Shown: positions 1 through 8,471, numbered from the stretch's first letter. The stretch is 32,601 nucleotides of DNA from Oscillospiraceae bacterium (GCA_015064315.1 SVSL01000018.1:1-32601); one strand, 5' to 3'. Notes: a model not told the origin generated them from the sequence alone. Numbers and translations: made by a program.

Positions 1-43
1 CGCCGATGCGGAGTGGAAATTCTTTCGCTTTCGGGTCGTCGAG

Positions 44-121
44 TTCTCGTTGCGACTCGGTCACGCTCGGGTTCTAACATGCCCCCGGCATGTTATTCAT
101 CCCCCTCGCGCCGCTTTGCTA
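44..121. repeat. Family D module, copy 1 (short form), nested in a hairpin loop
   Basis: The module starts TTCTCGTTGCGACTCG and ends CGCGCCGCTTTGCTA. Its centre is the hairpin TAACATGCC-CCC-GGCATGTTA (75-95). It sits between GGGTCGTCGAG (33-43) and CGTCGACCC (122-130), which pair with each other, so the module occupies the loop of a B-end type hairpin. The other copies are at 3385, 8157, 13423 and 28375. Confidence 0.75.
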
Positions 122-269
122 CGTCGACCCCTACAATCAATGCGCCTATGGCTTCAAAGAAAAAAGTGGCTAAGGAGCTTCGCCTGTTTAACGGCGGGCG
201 ACCAATGGTCGCCCCTACGATCAAATTTTTCACCATATCAATCCGCCGATGCGGTTTGAATTTTTTGCC

Positions 270-397
270 TGTAGGGGGCGACGTCCTCGACGCCCCGAGA
301 AGAAAAAGCGTTTGCTTTGCGTATGGCTACATACCAATAGCCGTATAAAAAGCAAAATTTGTTGCTTTTTGGACCGTCGGGGACGCCGGTCCCTACA
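270..397. repeat. Family B element, copy 1 (128 bp, hairpin at each end)
   Basis: Starts TGTAGGG and ends CCCTACA. The left-end hairpin has stem GGGGCG/CGCCCC around a TCCT loop; the right-end hairpin has stem GGACCG/CGGTCC, so the two ends do not carry the same stem. The interior has a central GGCTA/TAGCC hairpin and the AAGCAA-AATTTG-TTGCTT hairpin near the right end. Full copies elsewhere start at 8472, 8940, 13733, 14054, 18552 and 22004, all 128-129 bp. Confidence 0.75.
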
Positions 398-629
398 ATT
401 AAATTGCGCCTATGGTGTCAAAGAAAAAGCGGCTAAGGATCTTCGCCTGTTTAACGGCGGGCGCTTCGTAAAGCGCCCCTACGGTTGAACAAGGCGAGCA
501 TGTCGATTATATGGCGAAATATCATCATTTTCCCGTAGGGGAGACCTGTGGTCTCCCGTTTGTGGAATATTCGTATTTTAAGAGCGAACGATTCTTGAAT
601 TGCCTATCCGTAATAGGAGGAACCAAATC

Positions 630-2852
630 ATGGAACAAAATATCCAGGAAGCCATGTGGTCGCTGACACAAAAGCCGATTTTTGCCACGTCAGCGGAGCG
701 GTTTCTCATTCTCAACGAGCTCAAATCCTCTCACAAGGAGCTTCCCCTTCCTATACGTTTTTCCAAGGTTTTGAATGCGCTTTTGTCGCGCGTGTCGGTT
801 CCCGTGGAGGAGTACGACCTGCTTGCCGGCAGATGCGTGGACAGAGAGCTTACCGCCGACGAGGAGGAACTGTTTCAAGCCTTTATCAAGCACCCCGATT
901 ATCTCGGAAAAACTCTGTTTTTCTCCTCGGGACACTGTACCTATTCCTGGGATATGCTCTTGGAGGAGGGCTTGACGGGATTGCGCCAAAGGGTGCTTTC
1001 TCGCATAGAAAACGAGACGGATAAGGATAAGAGGATCTTCCTCACCGCCATCAAGGAGGTTTATGACACCATCATTGCCTACCTGCTTCGCTATGCCGAT
1101 GCGGCAAAAGAGAAGGGCATGACAGAGGTGGCAAACAATCTCCGCATCGCCGCTTGCTCCAAGCCCAATAGCTTTGCATCGGCGCTTCAGCTGCTTTGGA
1201 CCGTGACCTTGATCAACTGCGCTTATATTTCGGAAAATCCCACCCTTACGGTAGGCAGACTCGATCAGCTGCTTGCCCCCTTCTATGAGGGGGATCTGAA
1301 AAATGGAATCCTCACCCGCGAGAGAGCGAGGGAATATATCACCGACTATTACTGCAAGCACAATCTGATCATGGGACGCGGTGAGCATCAGCTGGGAGAC
1401 GAAACCAACAGCACCACCTTCAAGCGCATCCCCAATTTTGATGCGCCGCAGTATCTGCTTCTGGCAGGAAGTGACGAAAAGGAGCAGCTTGCCGCAAACG
1501 AGCTGACTGAGCTCTTTGCAGAGTGCATCGTTCCCGCATTCAAGAACCCCGTGGTAGTGGTTCGCTACGTGGGGGGAATGAATGAAAAAGCGCCGCGCCT
1601 GTGGAAGATTCTCTCTGAAAAGGCGCTTGCCGGCGCATCCTTGATGTTTTACAACGATGCCAACGTGATCAATACCTTCCGCCGCATCGGACTTCCTCCG
1701 GAGGATGCCCGACACTACGCGCATTTCGGATGCAACTGGTGCTCCCCGGGAGATATGGGCGGCTGGATGAACAGCTCGCCCCACAGCTGGCACTATGACA
1801 GCGGGATGTCGGAGGAAGAAAAGCAGCGGAAGCAAAAAATATCCCCTATGAGAGCCAACAGTCCTCACAGCTGGCCCGAGGATTTTGTGGAAATTTTGCG
1901 CGAGCTTTCCAAAAAGGACCCCGAATCGGTCTCCATAGAGAATTTTTACACCGCCTTTTTTGCGCGCATGGGGGACTTTTTCGAGCGCAAGCTGGCGTTC
2001 TTTTCCCGTGAGCTTTCGATTCGAAAAAGAAAGCCTTCCTCCGCCATCAGCTTTACCGATTGCTTCCTAAGAGGCTCTCTGGAAAGCGGCGAATGTTTTT
2101 CGGCAGGCGCCAAATATCACTTTGGATTGGGCTCCTTCCAAATGTTCGGAACGGTTGCCGATTGCTTCATCGCGGTGGATCAGCTGGTGTTTACGGAGAA
2201 AAAGCTGACGCTGAAAAGGCTGACGGATGCGGTGGATGCCAATTTTGAAGGCTACCCCGAGGTGCTTTCTCTTTGCCGACGCGCCGACAAATACGGCATG
2301 GACACCCCTCTTTCGGCAAGGCATACGGAAAGGCTCTCACACACGGCGTGTGATATGATCATCCAAAAGAACAAGCCCTATTTTGAAAAGGAGCGGCTCT
2401 TTTTGATCCCTTGTATGCAGAGCGATACCTGGCATTTGAAATACGGCGAGACCTTTGGTGCCACTCCCAACGGAAGAACGGCACACACTCCTTTTTCCCA
2501 AAACACAAGACCCTCCAACGGGGCTTGTGTCAACGGACTTACGGCAATGTTCAACGATATGCTTCGGCTCCCTCAGGACGGCTTGGTTTCGGGGGCGTTG
2601 AATCTGGATCTCAATCCGAGTCAGTTTGAGGGAGAGGACGGAAAAAACACCTTTTCCGCTCTTTTGGCAACTTATTTCAATCGCGGCGGTCTTCACGCGC
2701 AGGTCAGCGTTCTGGATGCAAAGGAACTGATGGAGGCGCAGAGGAATCCCGAATTATACCGAGATTTGCGGGTACGCGTTACGGGATACAGCGGAATTTT
2801 CGTTGACATCTGCAAGAAATTGCAGGATGACATCATTGAGAGAATGAAATAA
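630..2852 (+). CDS. Glycyl radical enzyme (pyruvate formate-lyase-like), unassigned subfamily
   Basis: A 740-residue protein of the pyruvate formate-lyase-like glycyl radical superfamily. These enzymes carry a protein-based glycyl radical, installed by a radical SAM activase, that passes to an active-site cysteine thiyl. The C-terminal radical loop is visible as RVTGYSGIF, with the radical glycine at residue 719. The cysteine loop reads HFGCNWCSPGD, giving Cys368 and Cys371. It lacks the C-x-E found in diol dehydratase, choline lyase and hydroxyphenylacetate decarboxylase members, and the adjacent CC of true PFL, so the reaction is not assignable. The start at 630 is chosen because AGGAGG (615-620) lies 9 nt upstream; an in-frame TTG at 600 is not needed. 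No activase gene lies nearby, so it must be supplied in trans. The next gene begins 829 bp downstream, beyond repeats. Family certain, substrate unknown. Confidence 0.9.
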   Translation: MEQNIQEAMWSLTQKPIFATSAERFLILNELKSSHKELPLPIRFSKVLNALLSRVSVPVEEYDLLAGRCVDRELTADEEELFQAFIKHPDYLGKTLFFSSGHCTYSWDMLLEEGLTGLRQRVLSRIENETDKDKRIFLTAIKEVYDTIIAYLLRYADAAKEKGMTEVANNLRIAACSKPNSFASALQLLWTVTLINCAYISENPTLTVGRLDQLLAPFYEGDLKNGILTRERAREYITDYYCKHNLIMGRGEHQLGDETNSTTFKRIPNFDAPQYLLLAGSDEKEQLAANELTELFAECIVPAFKNPVVVVRYVGGMNEKAPRLWKILSEKALAGASLMFYNDANVINTFRRIGLPPEDARHYAHFGCNWCSPGDMGGWMNSSPHSWHYDSGMSEEEKQRKQKISPMRANSPHSWPEDFVEILRELSKKDPESVSIENFYTAFFARMGDFFERKLAFFSRELSIRKRKPSSAISFTDCFLRGSLESGECFSAGAKYHFGLGSFQMFGTVADCFIAVDQLVFTEKKLTLKRLTDAVDANFEGYPEVLSLCRRADKYGMDTPLSARHTERLSHTACDMIIQKNKPYFEKERLFLIPCMQSDTWHLKYGETFGATPNGRTAHTPFSQNTRPSNGACVNGLTAMFNDMLRLPQDGLVSGALNLDLNPSQFEGEDGKNTFSALLATYFNRGGLHAQVSVLDAKELMEAQRNPELYRDLRVRVTGYSGIFVDICKKLQDDIIERMK

Positions 2853-2872
2853 CCCCCCTGTTCACACAAACC

Positions 2873-2985
2873 CCAATGTGAAAAGTTTTGGTCAAGCTTT
2901 TTCAAAAGCTTGTGGGGTGGAGGGGCGAAGCCCTCCTCGCGCTCCGCAGAGCGCGAAACATCCTCGGCGTTTTTCTTTTGTAAAC
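2873..2985. repeat. Family F repeat (three-hairpin element), copy 1
   Basis: It reads as a series of palindromes: AAGCTTTTTCAAAAGCTT, then GAGGGGCGAAGCCCTC, then CGCGCTCCGCAGAGCGCG. Read on the minus strand, the order (GC-rich hairpin with a TGC loop, second GC-rich hairpin, A/T-rich hairpin, then CAAAACTTT) matches the first half of family A, so F looks like a diverged relative. It lies just after the glycyl radical gene, preceded by a small TTCACA/TGTGAA hairpin (2861-2882) that lacks a T-run. A second copy lies near 13145-13270 with a different third stem. Confidence 0.65.
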
Positions 2986-2999
2986 TTTTCTTTTTGCGC

Positions 3000-3335
3000 C
3001 TATGGTGTCAAAAAGAAAAGTGGCTAAGGATTTTCGCCTGCTTCAGGGCGGGCGACCAATGGTCGCCCCTACGGGCAATACACCTGTGGTGTCAAAAAGA
3101 AAAGTGGCTAAGAAGTTTCGTCTGTTTAACGGCGGGCGAACACAGTTCGCCCCTACGGTCAATACGCCTATAGTGTCAAAAAGAAAAGTGGCTAAGAAGT
3201 TTCGTCTGTTTAACGGCGGGCGACCAATGGTCGCCCCTACGGGCAATACACCTGTGGTGTCAAAAAGAAAAGTGGCTAAGAAGTTTCGTCTGTTTAACGG
3301 CGGGCGAACACAGTTCGCCCCTACGGTCGAACAAA
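3000..3335. repeat. Four tandem copies of an 84-bp C unit with alternating palindromes
   Basis: The motif GGTGTCAAAAAGAAAAG recurs at 3004, 3088, 3172 (as AGTGTC) and 3256, exactly 84 bp apart. Each unit ends in a palindrome. Units 1 and 3 carry GGGCGACCAATGGTCGCCC and units 2 and 4 carry GGGCGAACACAGTTCGCCC. The array therefore looks like a 168-bp dimer duplicated once. Because 84 is divisible by 3, frames stay open through the array on both strands; I do not regard these as genes. Confidence 0.85.
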
Positions 3336-3384
3336 GCGAGCATGTCGATTGCGAGCGGAAATTTGTTCGTTTTCGGGTCGTCGA

Positions 3385-3486
3385 GTTCTCGTTGCGACTC
3401 GTGTCACAAGGAGATTTGCCATCGGCAAACTCCCGTTCTGACACCACACCGTGGTGTCATACATTACGCTCGCGCCGCTTTGCTAC
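3385..3486. repeat. Family D module, copy 2 (long form), nested in a hairpin loop
   Basis: Same ends as the copy at 44, but with an extra internal hairpin, GAGATTTGCC-ATC-GGCAAACTC, and a different central hairpin, TGACACCAC-ACC-GTGGTGTCA (3439-3459). The host hairpin is GGGTCGTCGAG on the left and CGTCGCCCCC on the right. Confidence 0.75.
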
Positions 3487-3499
3487 GTCGCCCCCTACA

Positions 3500-3660
3500 A
3501 TTGAATTGCGCTTATGGTGTCAAAAAGAAAAGTGGCTGAGGAATTTAGGCAATTTAAGGGCGGGCGACCAATGGTCGCCCCTACGGTCGAACAAGGCGAG
3601 CATGTCGATTGCGAGCGAAAATTCGTTCGTTTTCGGGGCGTCGAGGACTGTCGACCCCTA
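3500..3660. repeat. Fifth C unit followed by an uninterrupted B-type end hairpin
   Basis: Another C unit with the GACCAATGGTC palindrome is followed by the stretch that hosts D modules elsewhere. Here the hairpin region 3636-3660 (GGGGCGTCGAGGACTGTCG, then ACCCCTAC) carries no D module, so it shows the empty arrangement. Its left stem GGGGCG and right stem CGACCC do not match each other. The aldo/keto reductase frame runs open into this repeat, which is why its start was moved to 3682. Confidence 0.7.
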
Positions 3661-3681
3661 CTCATCGAAAGGACAACTACC

Positions 3682-4617
3682 ATGAAAAAAATACTTCTTC
3701 CCAACGGGCTTTCGGTTTCCGAGGTGGCGCTGGGCGCTATGATGTTTGGAACCACGGTTTCCAAAAGAGATGCTTACGAATGCCTGGATCTCTTTTTGGA
3801 GATGGGGGGCAATTTCATTGATACCTCCAACAATTACGCCCATTGGGCAGGCACGGGCGACGAAAGCGAAACTCTGCTGGGCGAATACCTGCGGGATCGC
3901 GGATGCCGCGACCGCGTGGTGCTGGCAACCAAGGTGGGCTTTGACCGCCACGGAGAGGGCGCAGGGCTGAAAAAGGAACAGATCGAATACTGGATCGATC
4001 AAAGCCTTCGCAAGCTGAAAACCGACTACGTGGATCTGTATTACGCTCATACCGACGATCCCGAAGCTCCCTTGGAGGAGACGATGGAGGCGTTTGATTC
4101 CTTGATCAAAAAGGGAAAGGTTCGCAACCTCGGCGCCAGCAATTTTGACACTTGGCGGCTTGCCGAGGCAAATCTTTTGGCAAGGGAAAAGGGACTTACT
4201 CCCTACACCGTCATGCAGCAACGCTTCACGTATCTGAACCCCAAATTCGGCGCAGCCCCCAAGTATGCCTATAACGAGGCGGTAAACCGCGAGCGGATGC
4301 GCTTTCTTTGCGATAAGAAAATGCCTCTGGTGGCATATTCCTGCCTGTGTAAGGGCGCGTACGAAAATTCCGAAAGACTCCCCGCCGATTACGAGAGCGG
4401 AGGACGCATGGAGCTGATCCGCTCTATGGCAAGGGAAAAGGGCGTTACGCCCAGCGCCATCGTGGTGGCGTGGCTGACCAATTTGCACAGATGTCAGGGA
4501 TTTCCCCGTGTGATTCCCCTCTTTTCCGCAAGCCCCGCGCACCTCAAGGAAAATCTTTGCGGCTTGGAGCTGTCTTTAACCGACAGCGAGCTGGAAACGA
4601 TGAACGCCGCAGAATAA
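3682..4617 (+). CDS. Aldo/keto reductase
   Basis: A 311-residue NAD(P)H-dependent aldo/keto reductase, a cytoplasmic (beta/alpha)8 enzyme reducing aldehydes or ketones to alcohols. The catalytic tetrad is visible: Asp47 and Tyr52 in FIDTSNNYAHW, Lys84 in VVLATKVGFDRHG and His123 in LYYAHTDDP. The typical GASNF segment follows in the middle of the protein. Length is normal for the family. The start at 3682 has GAAAGGA (3667-3673) upstream and begins MKKILLPNG; an upstream in-frame extension to 3514 is only repeat sequence. It ends 33 bp before the CDF transporter gene, so the two could be co-transcribed. Substrate not inferable. Confidence 0.93.
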   Translation: MKKILLPNGLSVSEVALGAMMFGTTVSKRDAYECLDLFLEMGGNFIDTSNNYAHWAGTGDESETLLGEYLRDRGCRDRVVLATKVGFDRHGEGAGLKKEQIEYWIDQSLRKLKTDYVDLYYAHTDDPEAPLEETMEAFDSLIKKGKVRNLGASNFDTWRLAEANLLAREKGLTPYTVMQQRFTYLNPKFGAAPKYAYNEAVNRERMRFLCDKKMPLVAYSCLCKGAYENSERLPADYESGGRMELIRSMAREKGVTPSAIVVAWLTNLHRCQGFPRVIPLFSASPAHLKENLCGLELSLTDSELETMNAAE

Positions 4618-4650
4618 AAGCAATACCGATACGAAAAAGGACGATTATTC

Positions 4651-5820
4651 ATGACCGATTTACTTTGTAAGATCTTTGTAAAGGATCACAAAAACACCAC
4701 CGACCCCCACGTGCGCTCGGCATACGGAACGCTGGTCAGCATTGTGGGCATTCTTTTAAATCTTCTTCTGTTCGCCGCCAAGTTTTTGGTAGGAACGCTT
4801 TTTGGAGCAGTCTCCATTGTGGCGGATGCCGTGAACAATCTTTCCGATGCGGGCTCGCAGATCATTTCCCTGATCTCCTTCCGCATTTCGGCAAAGCCCG
4901 CCGACCGCGAGCACCCCTTCGGGCACGCGCGCATTGAGTACGTGGCATCCATGATCGTTTCTTTCTTGATCCTCCATATCGGCTTGGATCTGCTCATGGA
5001 ATCCGTCGATAAGATCATCCACCCCCAGCTTCCCGAAAAAAGCTGGCTGGCGGTTTGGGTGCTTCTCGGCTCTATTCTTTTCAAGCTTTGGCTGGCACTC
5101 TTTAACAACCGCATTGGAAAACGCATCAATTCCTCGGTGATGAGAGCCACGGCGCAGGATAGCCTTTCCGACGTTTTTTCCACCACAGGTGTTCTGATTG
5201 CAACGCTTTTACTGCTCCTGTTCCCCCATTTGACCATCAATCTGGATGCTTATATGGGCGTCATCGTTGCCGTCCTGATTCTGGTGGCAGGGCTTAAAAT
5301 TCTGAACGAAACCAAAAATTCCATCCTCGGTGAAGCCCCTGCGGAAGAGATCGTGGAAAATATCAACAGCACGGTTTTAAAATACGATGGGGTCATCGGT
5401 ATTCACGATCTGACGGTGCACAATTACGGCCCCGGTCACGTCATTGCGGCCTTGCACGTGGAGGTGGACGGAAGGGTGGACGTGTTCGTCAGCCATGATA
5501 TGATTGATAACATCGAACGTGAGCTGCGAAGAAATTGCGGCATTGAGGCAACCATCCATATGGATCCCGTGGTCACCGATGACGCGCGCATCAACACCTT
5601 GAAGCCTTTGGTAGAGGCGGCGGTCAGAGAGATCGATCCCTCCCTGCGCATCCACGATTTCCGATTTGTGGAGGGTGCCACCCATACCAATCTGATCTTT
5701 GATATCGCCGTTCCCTTTGAGATCAAAAAGAGCGACGAAGAGATCAAGCAGCAGGTGGCGGATAAGATCAGCCGCCTGGATCCCTCGTATTTTACCGTGG
5801 TTACCGTTGACCGCGGGTAA
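4651..5820 (+). CDS. Cation diffusion facilitator family metal exporter, probably Mn(II)-type
   Basis: A 389-residue inner-membrane metal/proton antiporter of the CDF family, exporting divalent metal from the cytoplasm. Several hydrophobic segments lie within residues 26-215, with the family signature DREHPFGHARIEY at 85-97. The transport-site pattern is N62-x3-D66 (NNLSD) in TM2 and D170-x3-D174 (DSLSD) in TM5. This N/D-D/D set resembles manganese-exporting members rather than the zinc type, which has a histidine in TM5. The C-terminal half (about 225-389) is cytoplasmic and longer than in a standard ~300-residue CDF, with an extra soluble extension. The start at 4651 follows AAAAGGA (4634-4640). 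Family is sure; the Mn preference is inferred from motifs only. Confidence 0.92.
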   Translation: MTDLLCKIFVKDHKNTTDPHVRSAYGTLVSIVGILLNLLLFAAKFLVGTLFGAVSIVADAVNNLSDAGSQIISLISFRISAKPADREHPFGHARIEYVASMIVSFLILHIGLDLLMESVDKIIHPQLPEKSWLAVWVLLGSILFKLWLALFNNRIGKRINSSVMRATAQDSLSDVFSTTGVLIATLLLLLFPHLTINLDAYMGVIVAVLILVAGLKILNETKNSILGEAPAEEIVENINSTVLKYDGVIGIHDLTVHNYGPGHVIAALHVEVDGRVDVFVSHDMIDNIERELRRNCGIEATIHMDPVVTDDARINTLKPLVEAAVREIDPSLRIHDFRFVEGATHTNLIFDIAVPFEIKKSDEEIKQQVADKISRLDPSYFTVVTVDRG

Positions 5821-5825
5821 ATAAA

Positions 5826-5881
5826 AATAATGAATAATGAATAATGAATAATGAATAGTGAATGATGAATAATGAAGAATG
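5826..5881 (+). repeat. Heptanucleotide microsatellite, eight AATAATG-type units
   Basis: Eight consecutive 7-bp units: four perfect AATAATG, then AATAGTG, AATGATG, AATAATG and AAGAATG. The tract fills the space between the CDF stop codon (5820) and the ribosome binding site AGGGAGG (5891-5897) of the acyl-CoA synthetase. Units contain ATG triplets followed quickly by stops. Seven is not a multiple of three, so a change in unit number would alter any overlapping frame. Confidence 0.85.
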
Positions 5882-5906
5882 GGGAGTAGAAGGGAGGATG
5901 AAATAG

Positions 5907-7610
5907 ATGTCGTATCGGAATTATTCGGTAACGGTGTATGAAAATTTAAAGGAGATGTATCACGCCACGGCGAAAAAATGGGGAAGAAAGACTCTGTTTT
6001 ACCAAAAGCAGACCGATTTTTACCGTCGATTCAGCTACGCGGACTTCTGCCGCGACACGGATGCCCTTGGTACGGCACTTTGCCAAATGGGCTTGCAGGG
6101 CAAAAAAATCCTTTTGATAGGCAAAAATTGCTATGCGTGGACACTTTCCTATATGGCGTGTGTCTGCCTTGGCGTGGTAGTCCCCCTTGACAGAGAGCTT
6201 TCCGCCGAGGAGATCGGCAGATTTGCGGAGCTTTCCGAGGCGTCTGCTGTGATCTTTGGCGACGAGCTTTCTCAAAAGCTGGAGGCGTTGCCCGAATCGG
6301 TGGAAAAAATTCCTTTTTCATCCTTGAAACAACTCTTACAAAAGGGACGCCGACTGCTTGCCGCAAATGACCGATGCTATCTCGATCATCCCATTGACCC
6401 GTCCGCCATGTGCGCGCTCCTGTTCACCTCGGGAACCACGGGGGAAGAGAAGGGAGTTATGCTTTCCCATCGCAACCTCTGCTTCAATATCTCCGAAATG
6501 TGCAGAATGTTTTATATTGACGAGAAGGACGTTTTTCTTTCGATCCTTCCTCTGCACCATGCCTACGAGTCCACCTGCGGATTTCTCTGTCCCATGTCCC
6601 GCGGTGCCGAGATCGCGTTTTCCGAGGGTCTGCGCTACGTGATGAAAAATATGCGTGAGGTACGCCCCACGGTCATTCTCTGCGTCCCCCTGTTTTTGGA
6701 CACCCTGTACCGCAAAATTCAATCCACGCTCCGCAAAAACGGGATGGAAAGCAAGATCAAGCTTGCCGTTTCCATCACCGATACCGCCGTATCCGAAAAG
6801 CTTCGTCCCGCCGCCAAAAAGAAGCTCTTTGCCGATATTCACAAGAGCCTTGGCGGCAGATTGCGCGCGCTGATCTCGGGCGGAGCTTCCGCCGATCCGG
6901 AGGTGATCAAAAAGCTGCGCGAGCTGGGCTTTTCCGCTTATCAAGGCTACGGGCTCACCGAATGCGCGCCTTTGGTTGCCATCAACCGCAACGGCTTTTT
7001 CCGTGACAAATCGGCGGGACTCGCTACCCCCAACACCCTTCTCGATATCTACGAGGCGCAAGGCGACGGCATTGGCGAGATCCGCTTCCGCGGCGACAAC
7101 GTCATGCTGGGATATTATCAAAACCCGCAAGCAACGGCTGAAATCATCCGCGACGGATGGCTCTATACGGGCGATCTCGGTTTCATAGATGAAGACGGCT
7201 TTTTGTACGTCGTGGGACGAAAGAAAAACCTTATCGTCACCGCAGGCGGAAAAAACGTCTTCCCCGAAGAGCTGGAATATCACCTGAACAAAACCGCCTT
7301 TGTAAAAGAAGCGCTCATTGTGGGCTGTCGCGGAGCAAAGAAAGCATCCCTCGACATCGTGGCGGTGATCTATCCCGATTTTGAAAAAATAGAAGCCGCC
7401 TACGGGGTGAATTACTCCGAAGAACGCCTGCGTCTGGAAATGAAAAAAGCAGTCTCCGAGGTCAACGGAAAGCTGCTCCCATATAAACGCATTACCACCT
7501 TCTTGATCCGCAAAGAAGAATTTCCCAAAAATTCCTCGCAAAAGATCCTGCGCGAAAGCATCGTGCGTGACGTAACGCAAGCCTACCTCTCAAAATCCGA
7601 TCCCGAATAA
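5907..7610 (+). CDS. AMP-dependent synthetase/ligase (long-chain acyl-CoA synthetase-like)
   Basis: A 567-residue member of the adenylate-forming (ANL) superfamily, expected to activate a carboxylic acid with ATP to an acyl-adenylate and load it onto CoA. Motifs seen in order: P-loop-like LLFTSGTTGEEKGVMLSHRN at 171-190, YQGYGLTECAPL at 345-356, GWLYTGDLGFIDEDGFLYVV at 417-436, the hinge GRKKNLIVTAGGKNVFPEE at 437-455, and the C-terminal Lys546 in FPKNSSQKILR. The organisation matches FadD-like long-chain acyl-CoA synthetases, but the acid is not determined. The start at 5907 has AGGGAGG nine bases upstream; ATG at 5898 is followed at once by a stop. An intrinsic terminator lies at 7621-7660. 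Confidence 0.92.
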   Translation: MSYRNYSVTVYENLKEMYHATAKKWGRKTLFYQKQTDFYRRFSYADFCRDTDALGTALCQMGLQGKKILLIGKNCYAWTLSYMACVCLGVVVPLDRELSAEEIGRFAELSEASAVIFGDELSQKLEALPESVEKIPFSSLKQLLQKGRRLLAANDRCYLDHPIDPSAMCALLFTSGTTGEEKGVMLSHRNLCFNISEMCRMFYIDEKDVFLSILPLHHAYESTCGFLCPMSRGAEIAFSEGLRYVMKNMREVRPTVILCVPLFLDTLYRKIQSTLRKNGMESKIKLAVSITDTAVSEKLRPAAKKKLFADIHKSLGGRLRALISGGASADPEVIKKLRELGFSAYQGYGLTECAPLVAINRNGFFRDKSAGLATPNTLLDIYEAQGDGIGEIRFRGDNVMLGYYQNPQATAEIIRDGWLYTGDLGFIDEDGFLYVVGRKKNLIVTAGGKNVFPEELEYHLNKTAFVKEALIVGCRGAKKASLDIVAVIYPDFEKIEAAYGVNYSEERLRLEMKKAVSEVNGKLLPYKRITTFLIRKEEFPKNSSQKILRESIVRDVTQAYLSKSDPE

Positions 7611-7620
7611 CCTTCCCCTC

Positions 7621-7660
7621 ACATCCGTGAACGGCTCCCCCTTCACGGATGTGTTTTTTT
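7621..7660 (+). terminator. Rho-independent terminator of the acyl-CoA synthetase gene
   Basis: An 11-bp perfect stem ACATCCGTGAA (7621-7631) / TTCACGGATGT (7642-7652) with a C-rich loop is followed by G and seven T (7654-7660), 10 nt after the stop codon. Confidence 0.9.
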
Positions 7661-7680
7661 GCCCTCTGCGGAGGACGTGG

Positions 7681-7925
7681 GGGGAAATTTCGTCGTCTGC
7701 GGACGACGACCAACGCCGCGCGGCGTTGGATCCGCGCCACCTTTTGAAAAAGGTGGACGAAAACTTTTCACAGAAAAGTTTTTTGATAGGTTAGATGAAA
7801 TTAGGGAAGTCTTAGTCCCGATCCGCAGACACCCCTGTCGTGATTTGTTAGGGAATGGACAGACGGAAGATTTGCTCCCGCGAGCAGCTGGGGGCCACTA
7901 CCCAAAATGCTCCATGAATTTAGTT
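7681..7925 (+). repeat. Family A element, type I, copy 1
   Basis: It consists of successive hairpins: CGTCGTC-TGC-GGACGACG, then CCAACGCC/GGCGTTGG, then CCACCTTTT/AAAAGGTGG, then AAAACTTTTC/GAAAAGTTTT. The type I middle segment (GATAGGTTAGATG ... GTGATTTGTTAGGG) follows, and a last stem near 7884-7910. Here the last stem is mismatched (GCAGCTGGGG against CCCAAAATGC). It runs in tandem into copy 2. Confidence 0.7.
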
Positions 7926-7936
7926 TACGCAAAGGG

Positions 7937-8260
7937 GGGAGTTTCGCGCTCTGCGGAGCGCGACCAACGCTACACGGCGTTGGATCCGCGCCACCTTTTT
8001 GAAAAAAGGTGGACGAAAAACTTTTCACAGAAAAGTTTTTTGATAGGTTGTATGAAATTGGGAAAGTCTTAGTCCCTACCGTCAGCTATCCCTGCCGTGA
8101 TTTGTTAGGGCATGGACAGACGGAAAGAATAGCTCCCGCGAGCATTTTGGGACCGCTCTCGTTGCGACTCGGTCACGCTCGGGTTCTAACATGCCCCCGG
8201 CATGTTATTCATCCCCCTCGCGCCGCTTCGCTACCCAAAATGCTCACCGATGTTAGTTGA
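7937..8260 (+). repeat. Family A element, type I, copy 2, interrupted by a D module
   Basis: First hairpin CGCGCTC-TGC-GGAGCGCG, second CCAACGC/GGCGTTGG. The last hairpin (GCATTTTGGG ... CCCAAAATGC) is split by a D module at about 8157-8232, lying in its loop after GACCGCT and before ACCCAAAATGC. CGCT appears at both junctions. The intact form is seen at 18219-18245. Confidence 0.75.
8157..8232. repeat. Family D module, copy 3 (short form), inside a family A hairpin loop
   Basis: Nearly identical to copy 1 (44-121), with the same central TAACATGCC/GGCATGTTA hairpin, but placed in a completely different host hairpin: the last stem of a family A element. Confidence 0.8.
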
Positions 8261-8471
8261 AGAAGGTGTAGCGGCGTATCGATGCGGTTTGAATTTTTGC
8301 CTGTAGGGACCGGCGTCCTCGACGGTCCGGAAGCGAAAGAATTTCCACTCCGTATCGGCGTATCGATGCGGCTTGATTTTTTTGCCTGTAGGGGTCGACG
8401 TCCTCGACGACCCGGAAACGATAAGGTTTTCGCTCCGTATCGGCGTGTTGATGCGGTTTGAATTTTTTGCC

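Larger units (their letters stand above)
1..597. repeat. Gene-free repeat island upstream of the glycyl radical enzyme gene
   Basis: No credible gene lies here; all open frames run through repeats found elsewhere in the window. In order it holds a D module inside a hairpin loop (44-121), a C unit with the palindrome GGGCGACCAATGGTCGCCC at 196-214, a complete B element (270-397), a second C unit whose palindrome is GGGCGCTT/AAGCGCCC (459-478), and a separate palindrome GGGAGACC-TGT-GGTCTCCC at 539-557. C units share the surroundings 'cctatggtgtcaaagaaaa' on one side and 'CCCCTACG' on the other. I see no convincing promoter for the downstream gene between 557 and 615. Confidence 0.8.

Noticed and set aside
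2861..2882. Terminator for the glycyl radical gene
   Set aside because: TTCACA/TGTGAA is a short hairpin without a T-run; the following family F hairpins may stop transcription, but this cannot be shown from sequence.
3000..3335. CRISPR-like array
   Set aside because: The period is regular, but the units are almost identical throughout with no unique spacers, and no cas genes occur in the window.
3002..3685. A 227-codon open frame encoding a 28-residue repeat (VSKRKVAKKFRLFNGGR-type)
   Set aside because: It exists only because the 84-bp repeat is divisible by three; the opposite strand is open too, there is no suitable ribosome binding site, and the conserved features are DNA palindromes, not codons.
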